From: Nitrospirota bacterium | Lineage (GTDB): Bacteria; Nitrospirota; Thermodesulfovibrionia; Thermodesulfovibrionales; SM23-35 | NCBI GenBank assembly: GCA_029883145.1 | Contig: JAOUJR010000072.1 | Location: 1-8,226 of the forward strand | Direction of reading: 5' to 3' | Length of the DNA stretch: 8,226 nucleotides | Shown: in pieces, positions 7,001-8,226 of the stretch | Layout of the letters: each line of letters starts with the position of its first letter | Position numbering within the stretch: position 1 is the first letter of the stretch | Notes under the pieces: generated by a model | Told to the model about the DNA's origin: nothing | What the model saw: the letters and a program-made list of their open reading frames with translations, nothing else | The model's database searches: none | Program-made: the position numbers and the translations under genes

Positions 7001-8226
7001 CTGAGAGAGAAACTGTCGTTACCTGAAAATGCAAAAATAGTGCTGGGTGTCGGGTTTGGTGATAGTGATTACAGAAAAGGCGTTGACTTATTTGTTGAAG
7101 TAGCCAGGATAACAAATGGAGTAAGGAAAGATATTTATTTCCTGTGGGTAGGTGACCTTCACCCTGAAATTCAAGTAAAGATAAAGCCTGTAGTGGAATC
7201 AAACGAGAATATAATCTTACAGAGAGCCCAAAAAGATGTCTCGCTCTTCTATGCGGGAGCTGACCTCTATCTTTTAACGTCTCGAGAAGATCCATTCCCC
7301 GCGGTTGTTATGGAAGCTATGGATGTTGGATTGCCCGTGATAGGCTTTCAGGATGCCGGAGGGTTTCAAGACATTGTCAATGAAAATACGGGCGCGCTCG
7401 TCCCTTATTTAGATGTGAATGCTATGGCAAAAGAAGTGATCAATTTGGTTGATGATGCCCGGAGAAGAGAGGTATTGGAGAAGAATACCCAGCGGGTAAT
7501 AGAAGAGCAATTTAATTTTACTGATTATGTATATAAGCTGCTCGCCCTGTTAGGGCATGAATATAAAAAAGTGAGCGTGATAATCCCAAACTATAATTAC
7601 GAACGGTATCTCACATCGAGAATGAAGAGCGTCTTGAACCAGACCTATCCTGTATACGAGGTTATTTTCCTTGACGATGCTTCTACGGACAACAGTATGA
7701 GAATTGTCGAGAACATTGTTGAAAAAGGTTTACAAATAAAGATGATAAAGAATGAAACAAACTCTGGCTCTGCCTTCAAACAATGGCTGAAGGGTTTGGA
7801 GATGGCGAAAGGTGATTACATCTGGATTGCAGAGGCCGATGATTTGTGTGAGAGGACTTTTCTGGAGGAACTCATATCCTGTTTTGAAAAAGATAAAGAT
7901 GTAGTCTTGGCGTATTGTCAATCGAAACAAATCGATGAAAACGGAAAAATATTATCTGAAAATTATTTTGAATATACAAACGATATTGATAGGGAAAAAT
8001 GGAAAAAAGATTATATACGAGAAGGCATAAGAGAAATAGCAGATACGTTAGTGGTAAAAAATACTATCCCGAATGTTTCCGCGGTTGTATTCAAAAAGTC
8101 TAATATCACCTCCATCGCAAATGAAATAATTAAATTTAGAGTTGCGGGAGACTGGGTTTTCTATATTTGGCTTCTGAAACAAGGCAGAATTGCGTATGTG
8201 TCCAAATCATTGAATTCCCACAGGAG
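4013..8226 (+). CDS. Giant multi-domain glycan-assembly protein: GT2 - coiled coil - WbsX - GT4 - GT2 (runs off the right edge)
   Basis: One uninterrupted frame of 1404 codons with no stop before the window ends. Residues 1-245: GT2 domain ([21 protein letters not shown] 39-44, [12 protein letters not shown] with DDDD at 92-95, EDWD at 193-196). Residues 270-338: coiled coil of heptad and 14-residue repeats, ending in the SHGWRL motif (340-345) often seen in such proteins. Residues 467-812: WbsX domain, related to GH99 ([31 protein letters not shown] around Glu578, NEWGEG 783-788). Residues 820-1180: GT4 domain ([13 protein letters not shown], residues 1090-1102, nucleotide-sugar site). From 1185: second GT2 domain ([14 protein letters not shown], DDAST at 1221, EADD at 1274-1277), incomplete. 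It probably works at the cytoplasmic face in O-antigen, capsule or exopolysaccharide synthesis; sugars and linkages cannot be told. The ATG at 4013 has no clear Shine-Dalgarno; it begins 31 nt after the toxin stop. Confidence 0.9.
   Translation, partial: [1404 protein letters not shown]
4029..4045 (+). repeat. 17-bp direct repeat, right copy, inside the start of the large glycosyltransferase
   Basis: Identical to 3229-3245. It encodes the codons around VSIIV of the first GT2 domain. Together the copies bracket the toxin-antitoxin pair. Confidence 0.9.
4409..4448 (+). repeat. Perfect 12-bp tandem repeat (three copies plus 4 nt) in the first GT2 domain
   Basis: The unit AATGAATTTAAT occurs three times without mismatch (4409-4420, 4421-4432, 4433-4444), followed by AATG. 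It is in frame and encodes NEFN three times from residue 133, in a loop of the GT2 domain between the DDDD and EDWD motifs. Copy-number changes would add or remove four residues without a frameshift. Confidence 0.92.
4832..4912 (+). repeat. 21-bp heptad-encoding repeat followed by a 12-bp repeat in the coiled-coil linker
   Basis: Three diverged 21-bp units (4832-4852, 4853-4873, 4874-4894) encode [14 protein letters not shown] and VEKYKIQ, clean heptads of a coiled coil. The unit ATTCAATTACAT then occurs twice (4889-4900, 4901-4912), encoding IQLH twice. Next come two 42-bp units (4916-4957, 4958-4999) encoding 14-residue repeats that start [14 protein letters not shown] and [14 protein letters not shown]. 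Confidence 0.85.

Overview
The window is bacterial and probably from a Gram-negative (diderm) organism, because it encodes an outer-membrane secretin. It is moderately AT-rich and looks like Nitrospirota or Desulfobacterota-type DNA. That placement is an impression from the overall character of the proteins, not a demonstrated assignment.

Layout. (1) Positions 1-796, minus strand: the N-terminal 265 residues of GatA, the amidase subunit of the Asp-tRNA(Asn)/Glu-tRNA(Gln) amidotransferase, cut by the window edge and read from a TTG start. (2) Positions 797-968: a 172-bp divergent intergenic region with one plausible sigma70-type promoter in each direction. (3) Positions 969-3116, plus strand: a complete 715-residue secretin of the GspD/PilQ family with unusual Pro- and Thr/Ser-rich low-complexity segments. 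No other type II secretion or type IV pilus gene is visible beside it. (4) Positions 3117-3315: a short spacer holding what looks like the broken first 13 codons of a glycosyltransferase gene, followed by a putative promoter/operator. (5) Positions 3316-3982: a type II toxin-antitoxin pair, a ribbon-helix-helix antitoxin overlapping a PIN-domain VapC-like toxin. (6) Position 4013 to the window end: one uninterrupted reading frame of at least 1404 codons that leaves the window. It encodes a fused glycan-assembly protein: GT2 glycosyltransferase, heptad-repeat coiled coil, WbsX (GH99-like) domain, GT4 glycosyltransferase, and a second GT2 domain.

How the parts relate. GatA is housekeeping and marks a chromosomal backbone. 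The secretin would form an outer-membrane channel. The large protein is of the kind found in O-antigen, capsule or exopolysaccharide loci, so the window probably enters a surface-polysaccharide region at about position 4013. The toxin-antitoxin pair sits at that boundary. A perfect 17-bp direct repeat (3229-3245 and 4029-4045) lies on both sides of it, and in both copies it encodes the same point near the start of a GT2 protein. This suggests the toxin-antitoxin segment arrived by insertion or recombination at the 5' end of a glycosyltransferase gene. That structural observation, together with the multi-domain fusion, is the most interesting content here. I saw no tRNA, rRNA, CRISPR array, transposase or integrase.
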